A DNA stretch of 64,000 bases from G965247475 sp965247475. GTDB lineage: Bacteria; Chloroflexota; UBA11872. The position numbers and the translations under genes are program-made. Positions 49,850 through 60,582 of this stretch are shown piece after piece. A model generated the notes under the pieces. That model saw nothing but the letters and a program-made list of their open reading frames with translations. It was not told the origin of the DNA and searched no databases. Numbering within the stretch: the first letter of the stretch is position 1; every line of letters starts with the position of its first letter. The DNA lies in assembly GCA_965247475.1 (NCBI GenBank), contig OZ252016.1:620001-684000 (forward strand), read 5' to 3'.

Positions 49850-51862
49850 ATGAGGTCACGCTGGTCGGATGCGGACGCGACCGGCCTCGATCCGCTCGCG
49901 CTGCGGGTCTACACGTCGCGTCTCATCGGCGCCGAGTCCTCCCTGGTGCTGTTTGGCGGCGGCAATACGTCGGTCAAGCACACGGCGCGTGATCACCTCG
50001 GGCGCGACGTGCCGGCGTTGTCGATCAAGGGCAGCGGGTCGGACCTGCACAGCATCGAAACGCGCCATTTCGCCGCGTTGCGACTCGACGACCTCCGTTC
50101 GCTGCGGGCGCGAGACTCGATGACGGACGAGGTGATGGTCGAGTTCCTGGGTCATTGCCAGCTCCGGTCTGACGCGCCGCGCCCATCGATCGAGACGCTG
50201 CTGCACGCGTTTCTGCCCCTCGATTGGATCGATCACTCCCATGCCGATGCGGTCCTCGCGCTTACCAATCAGCCCGATGGCGCGGCGACGGTTCGGGACG
50301 CCCTCGGCGACGGCGTGGCGGTCGTGTCCTACCTCCAGCCGGGCTTCACCTTGTCCAAGGTCGTCGCCGATGCGTACGACGCCAATCCATCGGTGATCGG
50401 AATCGTGTTGGACAAGCACGGCCTGGTCACCTTCGGCGCGACCGCGCGGGAGTCCTACGAACGACACATCGAGCTGGTGACGCGGGCCGAGGACTACGCG
50501 CGGCGGCGAGAGGTGCGCCATGCGCCTTACCCGCAGACGGCGCCGGCCGCCGGGGAGGCCGCCCGGATCGCGCCCGTGTTGCGCGGCCGGCTCGCGCGCG
50601 ATCGGCGTGTGGTCGTTCGATTCGATGGCTCGCTGCGCGTCCGCGCGTTCGTGGACCGGCCCGACCTATCCGCGCTGGCGCTGGTCGGGCCCGCGACGCC
50701 GGACCACGTCCTGCGCACCAAGCGGCTGCCGCTGATCCTGACCGCTCGCGAGCCGGAGGAGATCGAGGCCGCCGTCGAGGGCTACGCGCGGGAGTATCGA
50801 GCCCATGTTCGCCGCCACCAGGCCGAGGGCGGCTTCGAGCACGATCCGCGGCCGCGCGTCACGCTCGTCCCGGGCATCGGCATGTTCACGGCCGGCGCGT
50901 CGGCGGCGGAGGCGGATGCCATCGCCGGAATCTATCGGCACACGATGGACGTGATCGAATCCGCCGACGCCATCGGACGCTACACGGCCCTCTTGGAGGC
51001 CGAGCTGTTCGCCATCGAATACTGGCCGCTCGAGCTCTACAAGCTGTCCCTGGCGCCGCCCGAGCGGCCGCTCGCGCGGCGCGTCGCCTTGGTCACCGGC
51101 GCCGGTCGCGGGATCGGGCGCGCGATCGCGGTCGCGCTCGCGTCCGCCGGCGCATTCGTGCTCGTCACGGACGTCGACGCCGACGCGGCCGAAGCGGTGC
51201 GCGACGAGATCGAGGCCGCTGGCGACGCCGCCGACGCGATTGCGCTCGATGTTGCGGCCGATGCCAATGTGGACGCGGCGTTCGACCACGCCGCGCGAGC
51301 GGCCGGCGGCGTTGACATCGTCGTCTCGAACGCGGGCGTCGCCGACTCCGCCCCGATCGACCGGCTCGACCTGGCGACCTGGCGGCGCAGCCTCGACATC
51401 AACGCAACGGGGCACTTTCTCGTCTGCCGCGCGGCCGTGAATCAGATGCGGGCGCAGGGGCTGGGCGGCAGCATCGTGCTGATCTGCACGAAGAACGTAT
51501 TCGACCCCGGGGCGGAGTTCGGCGCCTACAGCGCGGCGAAGGCGGCCGAGTTGCAGCTGGGCCGCGTGCTTGCCATTGAGAACGGACGGCACCGCATCCG
51601 CGTCAACATGGTGAACCCCGACGCGGTCTTCGGCGATTCGGGTCTGTGGAGCGATGAGCTTCGCCGCGGGCGCGCGGCCGCTCACAACGTCCCGGAGAGT
51701 CGGCTGGAAACCTACTACGCCGAGCGGAATCTCTTGCGCGTGTCGGTCGAGGCGTCGGACGTTGCGCAGGCCGTGCTCTTTCTTGCCTCGGACCGATCCG
51801 CCAAGACGACCGGGGCGGTCCTGCCGGTCGATGGAGGGGTTCGAGGCGCATTCCCACGCTGA
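49850..51862 (+). CDS. bifunctional class II aldolase / short-chain dehydrogenase (RhaD-SDR type)
   Basis: 670 residues in two parts. Residues about 10-230: class II aldolase/adducin domain with LFGGGNTSVK, IKGSGSDL, WIDHSHADAV (metal His) and LDKHGLVTFG. Residues about 410-670: SDR with VTGAGRGIGRAIA, SNAGVADSAP and AYSAAKAAELQ (Tyr and Lys); the Ser of the triad is replaced by Thr/Cys in LICTKN. Homologues split rhamnulose-1-phosphate (or a related sugar acid) and process the aldehyde. No rhamnose kinase or isomerase is nearby, so the substrate is open. Starts with AAGGA upstream of ATG. Confidence 0.9.
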   Translation: MRSRWSDADATGLDPLALRVYTSRLIGAESSLVLFGGGNTSVKHTARDHLGRDVPALSIKGSGSDLHSIETRHFAALRLDDLRSLRARDSMTDEVMVEFLGHCQLRSDAPRPSIETLLHAFLPLDWIDHSHADAVLALTNQPDGAATVRDALGDGVAVVSYLQPGFTLSKVVADAYDANPSVIGIVLDKHGLVTFGATARESYERHIELVTRAEDYARRREVRHAPYPQTAPAAGEAARIAPVLRGRLARDRRVVVRFDGSLRVRAFVDRPDLSALALVGPATPDHVLRTKRLPLILTAREPEEIEAAVEGYAREYRAHVRRHQAEGGFEHDPRPRVTLVPGIGMFTAGASAAEADAIAGIYRHTMDVIESADAIGRYTALLEAELFAIEYWPLELYKLSLAPPERPLARRVALVTGAGRGIGRAIAVALASAGAFVLVTDVDADAAEAVRDEIEAAGDAADAIALDVAADANVDAAFDHAARAAGGVDIVVSNAGVADSAPIDRLDLATWRRSLDINATGHFLVCRAAVNQMRAQGLGGSIVLICTKNVFDPGAEFGAYSAAKAAELQLGRVLAIENGRHRIRVNMVNPDAVFGDSGLWSDELRRGRAAAHNVPESRLETYYAERNLLRVSVEASDVAQAVLFLASDRSAKTTGAVLPVDGGVRGAFPR

Positions 51863-51892
51863 GCCGCGCCGGTCGGCCGCGCCCAGCGTCGG

Positions 51893-52486
51893 CTATGGCA
51901 GCGCGTGGCCCGACACGATGACCTCGCCGTCGCCGACCACAAGCGTCTCGATGTCAACCGGCACCCGTGGGAGGCCGGCATCGAGCGTCCGCGAGGCCAG
52001 CTCCAGCATGACGGTGCGCAGGAATCCGGGGGCGAACAGCTCGCCGGCCTGTAGCCGCGTCACTTCCACCTCTCGCGTGTTGTTCTCGACGACCACGGCG
52101 ACATCGATACGGAAGGGGATCTCGAGCCCAAGCGATTCGATCACGCCGGTGATCGCCAGCGTTCCCGGCAACAACGCGACCTGCAGCTCGCGAACCGTGC
52201 CAAACCAGTGGTCTTCGCGCCTCCACCCGTCGATCAACGCCGTGAGCTCGTCCTGGCCCAACGTGATCTGAACCGGCTCGGACTTGCCGCTGCCGCGGGC
52301 CCGCTCGGTTGCCGCCGTGAACTCCGCGATCAGCGCCGCCGCCCGCGCGCGTACGTCGCCATCGATCTCGATCCTCGGGAGTCCCGACAGATCGACGTGA
52401 CCGCGAGTCGCGAACACGCCCAGGATCGCGACCAATGCCGCCAGCGCCAGCACTGCCCACAGGCCGAGGACGAAGAGTCGGTGCAT
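51893..52486 (-). CDS. membrane-anchored protein of the LmeA/DUF2993-like kind
   Basis: 197 residues. N-terminal signal-anchor helix at about 4-26, then an external all-beta-rich domain with ITLGQDELTALID, LLPGTLAITGVIE, RIDVAVVVENN and LEVTRLQAGELFAPGF-type strands (actual text VEVTRLQAGELF). The alternation resembles lipid-binding LmeA-like proteins, but no diagnostic residue was found. It is convergent with the aldolase gene. Confidence 0.6.
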   Translation of the reverse strand: MHRLFVLGLWAVLALAALVAILGVFATRGHVDLSGLPRIEIDGDVRARAAALIAEFTAATERARGSGKSEPVQITLGQDELTALIDGWRREDHWFGTVRELQVALLPGTLAITGVIESLGLEIPFRIDVAVVVENNTREVEVTRLQAGELFAPGFLRTVMLELASRTLDAGLPRVPVDIETLVVGDGEVIVSGHALP

Positions 52487-52588
52487 TCAGCCGCCCGCCC
52501 TACGGACAGATCCTGAGCTCGTGCCTACAGTCCCTTTAGAATCGTGCGACCCTGGTCGGGCCGACCAACGTCTCCACACTGACCATAC

Positions 52589-53494
52589 GTGACGATCGAC
52601 CGCGCGCGTGACGGCGGCGTGCTTGACTCGCTGGCGCGATCGCCGCTTCTATTCGATGGTGCCATGGGTACCACCCTGAACGCGTTCGAGGACCGCGACT
52701 GGGAGGCGCCCGAGGAGGTCACGCTCCGATACCCGGACCGGCTTCTCGACGTCTATCGCGCATATGTCGCGGCCGGGGCGGACGTCATTTCGACCAACAC
52801 GTTCGGCGGCAACCTGATCCGGCTTCAGCGTGCGGGTCTCGAAGACCGGGCCGAAGACATCAATCGCACCGCCGCCGCGCTTGCGCGCGAGGCCGCCGGC
52901 GATGGCGCATGGGTGGCGGGCGACATCGGCCAGAGCGGCGACTTTCTCCAGCCGCTGGGCGACATCACGCCCGAGCAGATGGACGAGGCCTTCCGCGTTC
53001 AAGCCGAGTACTTGGCGGCCGGCGGCGCTGATCTGTTGCTGTGTGAGACCTTCAGCGATACCAAGGAGGTCGACATCGCGATCCGTGCCGCCAAGCGAAC
53101 CGGCCTGCCGGTGTTCGCGACCATGACCTATGACATCAATCTCCACACCATGATGGGCGTTGCCCCGGCCGACGGCTTGCGCGCGTGCGAGGCGGCCGGC
53201 GCCGACGTGGTGGGCTGCAATTGCGGGAACGGGCCCGAGGAGATGGACCAGGTCATCGACCAGCTCGTGGCCGCCGGCCCCCGCCTGCCCCTCATGGCGC
53301 AGTCCAACGCGGGCGTGCCGGAGCTGATCCAGGGCCGGATCTTGTATCGCTATCCAGCCGAGAAGATGACGGAATACGCCAGCGCCTGGATCGAGAAAGG
53401 TGTGCGGGTGATCGGATCGTGTTGCGGAAGCACCGCCCACACGACCAAGTTGCTGCGTGAGATGATCGACCGGCGCACGGCGGCCGTCGCCTAG
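52589..53494 (+). CDS. homocysteine S-methyltransferase family protein
   Basis: 301 residues, GTG start. Barrel of the MetH N-terminal/BHMT type: LLFDGAMGTTLN, STNTFGGN, VAGDIGQSGDFL, LLCETFSDTKEV, and zinc-binding Cys in VVGCNCGNGPEEM and GSCCGSTAHT. Methyl donor unknown; no cobalamin-binding domain is fused, so it acts alone or with a separate corrinoid protein. Upstream context gives no pathway. Confidence 0.9.
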   Translation: MTIDRARDGGVLDSLARSPLLFDGAMGTTLNAFEDRDWEAPEEVTLRYPDRLLDVYRAYVAAGADVISTNTFGGNLIRLQRAGLEDRAEDINRTAAALAREAAGDGAWVAGDIGQSGDFLQPLGDITPEQMDEAFRVQAEYLAAGGADLLLCETFSDTKEVDIAIRAAKRTGLPVFATMTYDINLHTMMGVAPADGLRACEAAGADVVGCNCGNGPEEMDQVIDQLVAAGPRLPLMAQSNAGVPELIQGRILYRYPAEKMTEYASAWIEKGVRVIGSCCGSTAHTTKLLREMIDRRTAAVA

Positions 53495-53587
53495 CGGCCC
53501 GCGCTCGCCCGGCTCGACGAACCCGATCCTTGGCTACCATGTCGCGCATTCGTAGCGCCCGCGCAGACCTGCCGACCGGAGCCTCCG

Positions 53588-54334
53588 ATGGCCGCGGCGT
53601 TTAGGCACATGTGGTGGGCGCTCGGCCAGGTGTACTACGAGCTCGTGGATCTGTTCATCAAAGCGAACCTGCTGTGGTTCGTCGCCGCCGCGCTCATGTT
53701 TCCGGCCGTGGGTCTCCCGGGCGGCGCCGCGCTTCAGCAGGCGATCGCCGGCACACCCGCTGCGATCACCGGGCTCCAAATGGGGATCACAATCGCCGGC
53801 GGGACCATCGTCGCGGCCGCCCTGGCCGGCCCCGGCACCGCCGCGTTGTTCGTCGTGGCGCAGCGTTTCATCGACGGCGATGATCTCTCCGCCGCCGCCT
53901 TCTGGTCGGCGTTCCGCCAGTACTTCTGGCGCGGCTGGACGCTTCTCGTTATGGACCTCTTCGTCCTTTACGCGCTGGTCGTCGGCTTCGTGTTCTACAC
54001 GGCAACCGGGCAAGTCTTCCTGCAGGCGATCGGACTGGTCGCGCTCGTCTTGATGGTCTATTGGCTCGCGGCGCAGGCCTACGTCTTCGCGCTGGCGGTG
54101 CGCATGGACATGTCGCCGTGGCATTGCATTCGCAATTCGGCCGTGATCGCGCTCGGTCTGCCTGGGCCGTCGTTCGGTTTCGCGGTGGTGGCGCTGGTGA
54201 GCATCGTGCTCAGCGCCGTGCTCATTTTCCCTGTTCTTGTATTCGTCCCAGTCACGCTTGCGCTCGTCGGTCTCCGACTGACCGACGAGGCGCTCCGGAC
54301 GTATCGTGTCGATTCGCCGGATCCCGGCGCCTGA
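53588..54334 (+). CDS. YesL-like (DUF624) membrane protein
   Basis: 248 residues with about five hydrophobic helices (near 20-45, 60-85, 120-145, 150-170, 190-225). The start ELVDLFIKANLLWFVAAALMFPAV matches YesL/DUF624, as does PGTAALFVVAQRFIDGDDL. YesL genes commonly neighbour carbohydrate ABC transporters; the next gene, 14 bp on, is such an ATPase. A role in transporter assembly is suggested but unproved. Confidence 0.8.
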   Translation: MAAAFRHMWWALGQVYYELVDLFIKANLLWFVAAALMFPAVGLPGGAALQQAIAGTPAAITGLQMGITIAGGTIVAAALAGPGTAALFVVAQRFIDGDDLSAAAFWSAFRQYFWRGWTLLVMDLFVLYALVVGFVFYTATGQVFLQAIGLVALVLMVYWLAAQAYVFALAVRMDMSPWHCIRNSAVIALGLPGPSFGFAVVALVSIVLSAVLIFPVLVFVPVTLALVGLRLTDEALRTYRVDSPDPGA

Positions 54335-54348
54335 CCGGTGGGAGCCAG

Positions 54349-55542
54349 ATGACCGCCGACACCGACCTCGAGCTTCAGGGCGTGCACGTGGGCTTCGAGG
54401 AGACGTTCGATGCGGCGGCCTTCGCGTTCGGTCAGCTGAGCACCCCGGAGGATGAGGTTCCGGCGGCCTTCGACCCCGGCTCTCCGCCCCGTCGCGATGG
54501 GCGGCTGTGGGCGCTCGACGGAGTTGACCTGGCCGTGGGCGCCGGCGAGACGGTCGCGTTGCTCGGACCGTCGGGCAGCGGCAAGTCCACGCTGTTGCGC
54601 GTGGCCGCCGGGCTGATCAAGCTCGAACGCCCCAACAGCGGCCGGGTGCTCTTTCGCGGCGACGAGTGGACGCACGTCACGCCGCGGGACCGGCGCGTCG
54701 GCCTCGTCTTCCAGAACTACGCGCTCTATCCGCATATGGCAGGGCAAGGGAATCTCGGCTTCTTCTTCCGCATGCACAAGCGCGAGATGGAGATCAGCGA
54801 CCGGGTCGAGGAGACCTCGCGGGTGATGGGCGTCGGATTCGATCAGCTCCTGGACCGCAAGCCCAAGACGCTATCGGGGGGCGAGCAGCAGCGCGTCGCC
54901 GTCGGTCGAGCGCTGGTGCGCGACCCGACCATCCTGCTGTTCGACGAGCCGCTTTCGAATCTTGACGCCAAACTGCGCGTGCGCACGCGCGTCGAGATCA
55001 AGCGGCTGCTCAGCCGGTTCAAGATCACCGCGCTCTACGTCACCCACGACCAGACCGAGGCCCAGGTGTTTGGCGACCGGATCGGGGTGATGAGGGCGGG
55101 CAAGATCGAGCAGCTCGGCACGTATCGGGAGATCTACGACAACCCGGCCACCACCTTCGTCGCAAGCTTCGTGGGCATGCCGCCGATGAGCCTGGTGCCC
55201 GGAACCGTCCACCAGGCGTCGATTCGAATCGACGGCCACTCGCTGGACGTGAATCGAGAGCTCCTCGGCGCGCATGAAGGCAAGACCGTGCAGATCGGCC
55301 TGCGCGCGGACGCGCCCGAGCTCCTCCACGTTGACGATCCCGGCGCGATTCGCACGGAGATCGAGTACATGGAGCCCCAGGTCTCGGAAAAACGAATGCT
55401 GGTGTCGGTGAGCCTCGCCGGTGCGACCGTGATCGTGGAGCGCCCGCTCAACGAGGAATGGGACCGGAGCGCCCCCGCCTACCTGCGAATACCGGCCGAT
55501 CGAACATACGTCTTCGCCGAGGATGGGCGGCGGATCGTCTGA
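54349..55542 (+). CDS. ABC transporter ATPase, MalK/UgpC-like, with N-terminal insertion
   Basis: 397 residues from ATG 54349, GGGAG upstream. Walker A GPSGSGKST, Q-loop FQNYALYPHM, signature LSGGEQQRVAVGRAL, Walker B ILLFDEPLSNLDAKL, H-loop YVTHDQTEAQV, then a C-terminal OB/TOBE-like regulatory domain as in MalK. Residues about 10-50 hold an Asp/Glu/Phe-rich insertion (FEETFDAAAFAFGQLSTP) before the strand preceding Walker A, unusual for the family. No permease or binding protein is encoded next to it, only the YesL-like protein. Confidence 0.9.
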   Translation: MTADTDLELQGVHVGFEETFDAAAFAFGQLSTPEDEVPAAFDPGSPPRRDGRLWALDGVDLAVGAGETVALLGPSGSGKSTLLRVAAGLIKLERPNSGRVLFRGDEWTHVTPRDRRVGLVFQNYALYPHMAGQGNLGFFFRMHKREMEISDRVEETSRVMGVGFDQLLDRKPKTLSGGEQQRVAVGRALVRDPTILLFDEPLSNLDAKLRVRTRVEIKRLLSRFKITALYVTHDQTEAQVFGDRIGVMRAGKIEQLGTYREIYDNPATTFVASFVGMPPMSLVPGTVHQASIRIDGHSLDVNRELLGAHEGKTVQIGLRADAPELLHVDDPGAIRTEIEYMEPQVSEKRMLVSVSLAGATVIVERPLNEEWDRSAPAYLRIPADRTYVFAEDGRRIV

Positions 55543-55857
55543 CGGCTGTCCTCACCCCAGGCGCGTCGCCGGGGCGCGCCCAGCCGACCCCGGGGACCGG
55601 GACGATCCGAGAGACACGCCGACCGATCACACGCGATACTTTTGAGCCTACATAACATCGGCTGAATCCGACATACACAGATTCGATCCAGCGTAATGAT
55701 GCTTCAAATAAGCGACGAATCACCCTCCGCCGCGTTTTCCCGGCCCCTCGGTGAGTGGTAACCTTGATGGTTCAGGTCTTGTCGGCGGCGGTGGGTGCAG
55801 CCCACTTTTATTTTTCCCTAAAGTCAGTCGCCCAACCCGCGCCAGGAGGGAGCACCC
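55543..55857 (+). promoter_or_regulatory. AT-rich leader of the nusA operon
   Basis: 315 bp, with its central part (about 55630-55720) clearly AT-richer than neighbours, suggesting promoter and regulatory DNA. No convincing -35/-10 pair was picked out. rimP, normally just before nusA, is absent here. Confidence 0.45.
55791..55815 (+). terminator. terminator-like hairpin before nusA (possible attenuator)
   Basis: GTGGG (55791-55795), loop TGCAG, CCCAC (55801-55805), then TTTTATTTTT (55806-55815). Stem of 5 bp with a strong T-tract, 42 bp before the nusA start at 55858. Lying inside the leader, it could be an intrinsic attenuator sensing NusA, or a terminator for upstream readthrough. Confidence 0.6.
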
Positions 55858-57042
55858 GTGCGCAGCGAGTTCCTCCTGGCGCTTCAGCAACTCGCCGACG
55901 AGAAGGGCATCCAAATCGATGCGGTCCTGAACTCACTGCGTACGGCGGTCGCTACCGCGTTCCACGATATGGGCACCGAGTACGACGATATCGACGTGGA
56001 GATCAGCGTCGAGACCGGTGAGGCCACGATCTACGCCAACAAGACCGTGGTCGAGGATGTCACGGACCCGGTGCACGAGATCTCGCTCGAGGAGTCCCGT
56101 GGGTACGACGAGGAAGTCGAGCTTGGCGAGGTCTTCCAGATTGAGATAACGCCGCCCAACTTCGGCCGCATCGGGGTGCAGAATGCTCGCTACGTGATGC
56201 AGCAGGCGATCCGCGACGCCGAGCGCATGGAGATCTACCAGCAGTTCATCGAGCACCAGGGCGAGATTCTCGTTGGGCGCGTGAGCCGTGTGGAGAACCG
56301 CGGCGTGTATGTCGAGCTGGGTCGCGCGGAGTCGATCTTGCTCGGAGCGGACCAGATCCCCAGCGAGTACTACCGCGTCGGGCAGCGGCTCCGCGTCCTG
56401 CTGCTGGAAGTCAGCGACGGCGGCCGCGGGGCTCAGCTCAGGGTCTCGCGCAGCCACCCCGACTTCGTCCGCCGACTCTTCGAGCGGGAGGTCCCCGAGA
56501 TCCAGAATGGGATCGTCGAGATCATGGGGATTGCGCGCGACGCCGGCGTGCGGACCAAGGTCGCCGTCCGCTCGCTGCAGGAGGCGCTTGACCCGGTCGG
56601 GTCCTGCGTGGGAATGCGCGGGACACGCATTCAGAACATCCTCCGCGAGCTGGGCCAGGAGAAGGTCGAGATCATCCAGTGGGCGGCCGAGCCAAGCGCC
56701 TACGTGGCGAACTCATTGAGCCCGGCTCGCGTCAGAAACGTTCATATCGATCTGCCCAACAGGGTCGCCGACGTGTTCGTGGGCAGCGACATGGTGTCGC
56801 TGGCCATCGGGCGCGAGGGTCAGAATTCGCGCCTCGCCGCGCGTCTGACCGGATTCAGAATCAACATTCGGGATGCGTCGGAGCCGTCCGAGACGCGTGA
56901 TGTCGCGGAGCCGGACGACGGTGTCGCCGCGGATGAAACCGCGGAGGACGCCGAGCCGGCGGCCGAGTTGGCCTCCGACGAGCTCGTGTCGGCGCAGACC
57001 ATGGGCGCGGCGCCGGATTCGCCGCGAGCGCCGGAGGGCTAG
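55858..57042 (+). CDS. nusA: transcription termination/antitermination factor NusA
   Basis: 394 residues, GTG start with AGGAGGGAG upstream. N-terminal RNAP-binding domain (EFLLALQQLADEKGI), S1 domain (GEILVGRVSRVENRGVYVELG), two KH domains (DPVGSCVGMRGTRIQNILREL with IGxxG-like loop, and MVSLAIGREGQNSRLAARL), then an acidic C-terminal tail. Controls pausing and termination. First gene of nusA-ylxR-infB-rbfA-truB-ribF. Confidence 0.97.
   Translation: MRSEFLLALQQLADEKGIQIDAVLNSLRTAVATAFHDMGTEYDDIDVEISVETGEATIYANKTVVEDVTDPVHEISLEESRGYDEEVELGEVFQIEITPPNFGRIGVQNARYVMQQAIRDAERMEIYQQFIEHQGEILVGRVSRVENRGVYVELGRAESILLGADQIPSEYYRVGQRLRVLLLEVSDGGRGAQLRVSRSHPDFVRRLFEREVPEIQNGIVEIMGIARDAGVRTKVAVRSLQEALDPVGSCVGMRGTRIQNILRELGQEKVEIIQWAAEPSAYVANSLSPARVRNVHIDLPNRVADVFVGSDMVSLAIGREGQNSRLAARLTGFRINIRDASEPSETRDVAEPDDGVAADETAEDAEPAAELASDELVSAQTMGAAPDSPRAPEG
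57033..57038 (+). promoter_or_regulatory. Shine-Dalgarno deciding the ATC start of ylxR
   Basis: GGAGGG, 6 nt before ATC 57045-57047. It lies within the nusA end. No ATG, GTG or TTG precedes the QRTC motif in the ylxR frame. Confidence 0.55.
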
Positions 57043-57044
57043 GA

Positions 57045-57353
57045 ATCCCGCGTCACCAACCGCAGCGCACCTGCGTCGCGTGCCGCACCACACGCGCGAA
57101 AAGCGGCCTGATTCGAATTGTGCGCACCCCCGAGGGCAGCGTGGACCTCGACCCCTCGGGTCGCCAGAACGGCCGCGGGGCGTACGTGTGCGAGGATCGC
57201 CGCTGCTGGCACCAGGCGGTCAAAGGCGGCATCCTAGCGCGGCAGCTGCGGATATCGCCCGGCGCGCCTTCGTTGGACGCGCTGGCGAGCCGCTTCGCCG
57301 ACTTGTCGAACGCCCAACGTCGGGCCGATTCGATCCGGAAGGAATCTAGCTAG
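57045..57353 (+). CDS. ylxR: YlxR family RNA-binding protein, apparent ATC start
   Basis: 102 residues if started at ATC 57045, giving PRHQPQRTCVACR as in YlxR homologues, which begin MPR..P.RTC. Further motifs: LIRIVRTPEG, GRQNGRGAYVC with Cys pair CEDRRC, and a C-terminal basic region. YlxR binds nucleic acid and regulates gene expression; it always lies between nusA and infB. A conventional caller would start at GTG 57120 and lose the first 25 residues and the conserved Cys pair. ATC is 3 bp after the nusA stop and 6 nt from GGAGGG. Confidence 0.85.
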   Translation: MPRHQPQRTCVACRTTRAKSGLIRIVRTPEGSVDLDPSGRQNGRGAYVCEDRRCWHQAVKGGILARQLRISPGAPSLDALASRFADLSNAQRRADSIRKESS

Positions 57354-57354
57354 C

Positions 57355-59229
<1,875 letters not shown>

Positions 59230-59246
59230 GCGGGGGGGGCGGCGAT

Positions 59247-59621
59247 ATGGCTTCGCGCAGGCTCCAGCGCGTCGGTGCGCAAGTCGCCCGTGAGGTCGGC
59301 GCGCTCATCGAGCGCGAGCTCGCCGACCCGGATCTGGATTACGTCACGGTGCACAGCGCCGCCGTCACCCGAGATCTCGGCGTTGCCACCATCCTGGTCG
59401 GAGTGATCGGGGATGCCGATCAGGCACGCGCATCGATCGAGGCCCTCGAGCGCGCCCGCCGCGTGATCCGCCGAGAGCTCGCGCGCCGGCTTCGCCTCCG
59501 GGTGACGCCCGAGCTGCGGTTTCAACTCGACCCCGACATGGTCACTGAGGAGTACCTGCGCCAGACCCTCGACACTCGCGCCGACGAGCCCGGCGCGGTG
59601 CCCGACCGGCGCGATGCGTGA
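59247..59621 (+). CDS. rbfA: ribosome-binding factor A
   Basis: 124 residues. KH-like 30S assembly factor: RVGAQVAREVGALIEREL, YVTVHSAAVTRDLGVATILV, and LELVHARRVIRRELARRLRLRV-type segment followed by PELRFQLDP. Assists 16S 5' processing and cold adaptation. Its stop overlaps the truB start by 8 bp. Confidence 0.95.
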   Translation: MASRRLQRVGAQVAREVGALIERELADPDLDYVTVHSAAVTRDLGVATILVGVIGDADQARASIEALERARRVIRRELARRLRLRVTPELRFQLDPDMVTEEYLRQTLDTRADEPGAVPDRRDA

Positions 59622-60582
59622 GGCCTCGCAGGTCGCACGCGTAGGGTCGGGCTTCTTGAACGCCTTCAAGCCGGTCGGTGCCAGCTCCACCCGCGTGGTC
59701 GCGGCCGTGCGACGCGCCACGGGTGTGCGTCGGGTCGGGCACTGCGGAACATTGGACCCGCTCGCGCAGGGCGTGCTTCCGATCGCCGTCGGCCGCGCGA
59801 CCCGGCTCAGCGCGGACATCGTGCGGATGCCCAAAACCTATCTCGCCTGCGTGCTGTTCGGCGTTCGCACCGACTCCGACGACCTCGAAGGCGCGCCGAT
59901 CGGCCCGTTCCGGCCCTCCCCCGATCTCGATGACGTCAGACGCGCGATTGGTGCGTTTCGGGGCCGCATCCGGCAGCGGCCGCCGGCGCGCTCGGCCGTC
60001 CACGTGGATGGCCAGCGCGCATACGCGCGCGCCCGCGCGGGTGAAGCTGTGGATGTCCCGGTCCGCGAGGTCACCGTGTACCGGGCCGAGGTGATCAGCC
60101 ACGATCGAATCAAGGTGGGGTGTGAGGGCGCCCGGCTCGTGATCGACGACGCGCCCGACCGCGCCGCGTCGCTGGTCGTCGGCATTCGGATCGAGTGTTC
60201 CAGCGGCACCTATATCCGCAGCATTGCCCGCGATCTGGGGGAGGCTGTCGGCTCCGGCGCTATGCTCATTGGCCTGCTGCGCGCCGCCGTCGGCCCGTTC
60301 ACCCTGGCCAACGCGTCCGAGGTTTGGCAGATCGACACGGCCGCCCTTCACGGATACCTCGATCGCCTGCTGTTCCCGCCCGATGCGGCCGTCGAGGCCC
60401 TGCCCGCGCACATCGCCGGCGATCAATTGCGATTGGATCTGATCCACGGTCGACCCGCCCCCGCGCCCGCCGGGCGGGTCGGGCCGCACCGCCTCTATGA
60501 CGCGGACGGTGAGTTCATTGGCGTCGCGCGCGCGGAGGACGGGCGGTGGCAGGCAAGCCGCGTCTTCGCACATGACGCATGA
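59614..60582 (+). CDS. truB: tRNA pseudouridine(55) synthase
   Basis: 322 residues. Makes psi55 in the T arm of tRNAs. Motifs: FLNAFKPVGASST, catalytic Asp in GHCGTLDPLAQGVLPIAVG, KTYLACVLFG, KPPARSAVHVDGQRAYARAR-type stretch (here QRPPARS), and SSGTYIRSIARDLGEAVGSGA. C-terminal PUA-like segment present. Stop overlaps ribF start (ATGA). Confidence 0.97.
   Translation: MREASQVARVGSGFLNAFKPVGASSTRVVAAVRRATGVRRVGHCGTLDPLAQGVLPIAVGRATRLSADIVRMPKTYLACVLFGVRTDSDDLEGAPIGPFRPSPDLDDVRRAIGAFRGRIRQRPPARSAVHVDGQRAYARARAGEAVDVPVREVTVYRAEVISHDRIKVGCEGARLVIDDAPDRAASLVVGIRIECSSGTYIRSIARDLGEAVGSGAMLIGLLRAAVGPFTLANASEVWQIDTAALHGYLDRLLFPPDAAVEALPAHIAGDQLRLDLIHGRPAPAPAGRVGPHRLYDADGEFIGVARAEDGRWQASRVFAHDA

Noticed and set aside
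50666..51685. Minus-strand frame opposite the aldolase/SDR
   Set aside because: Antisense shadow; the plus strand has both enzyme signatures.
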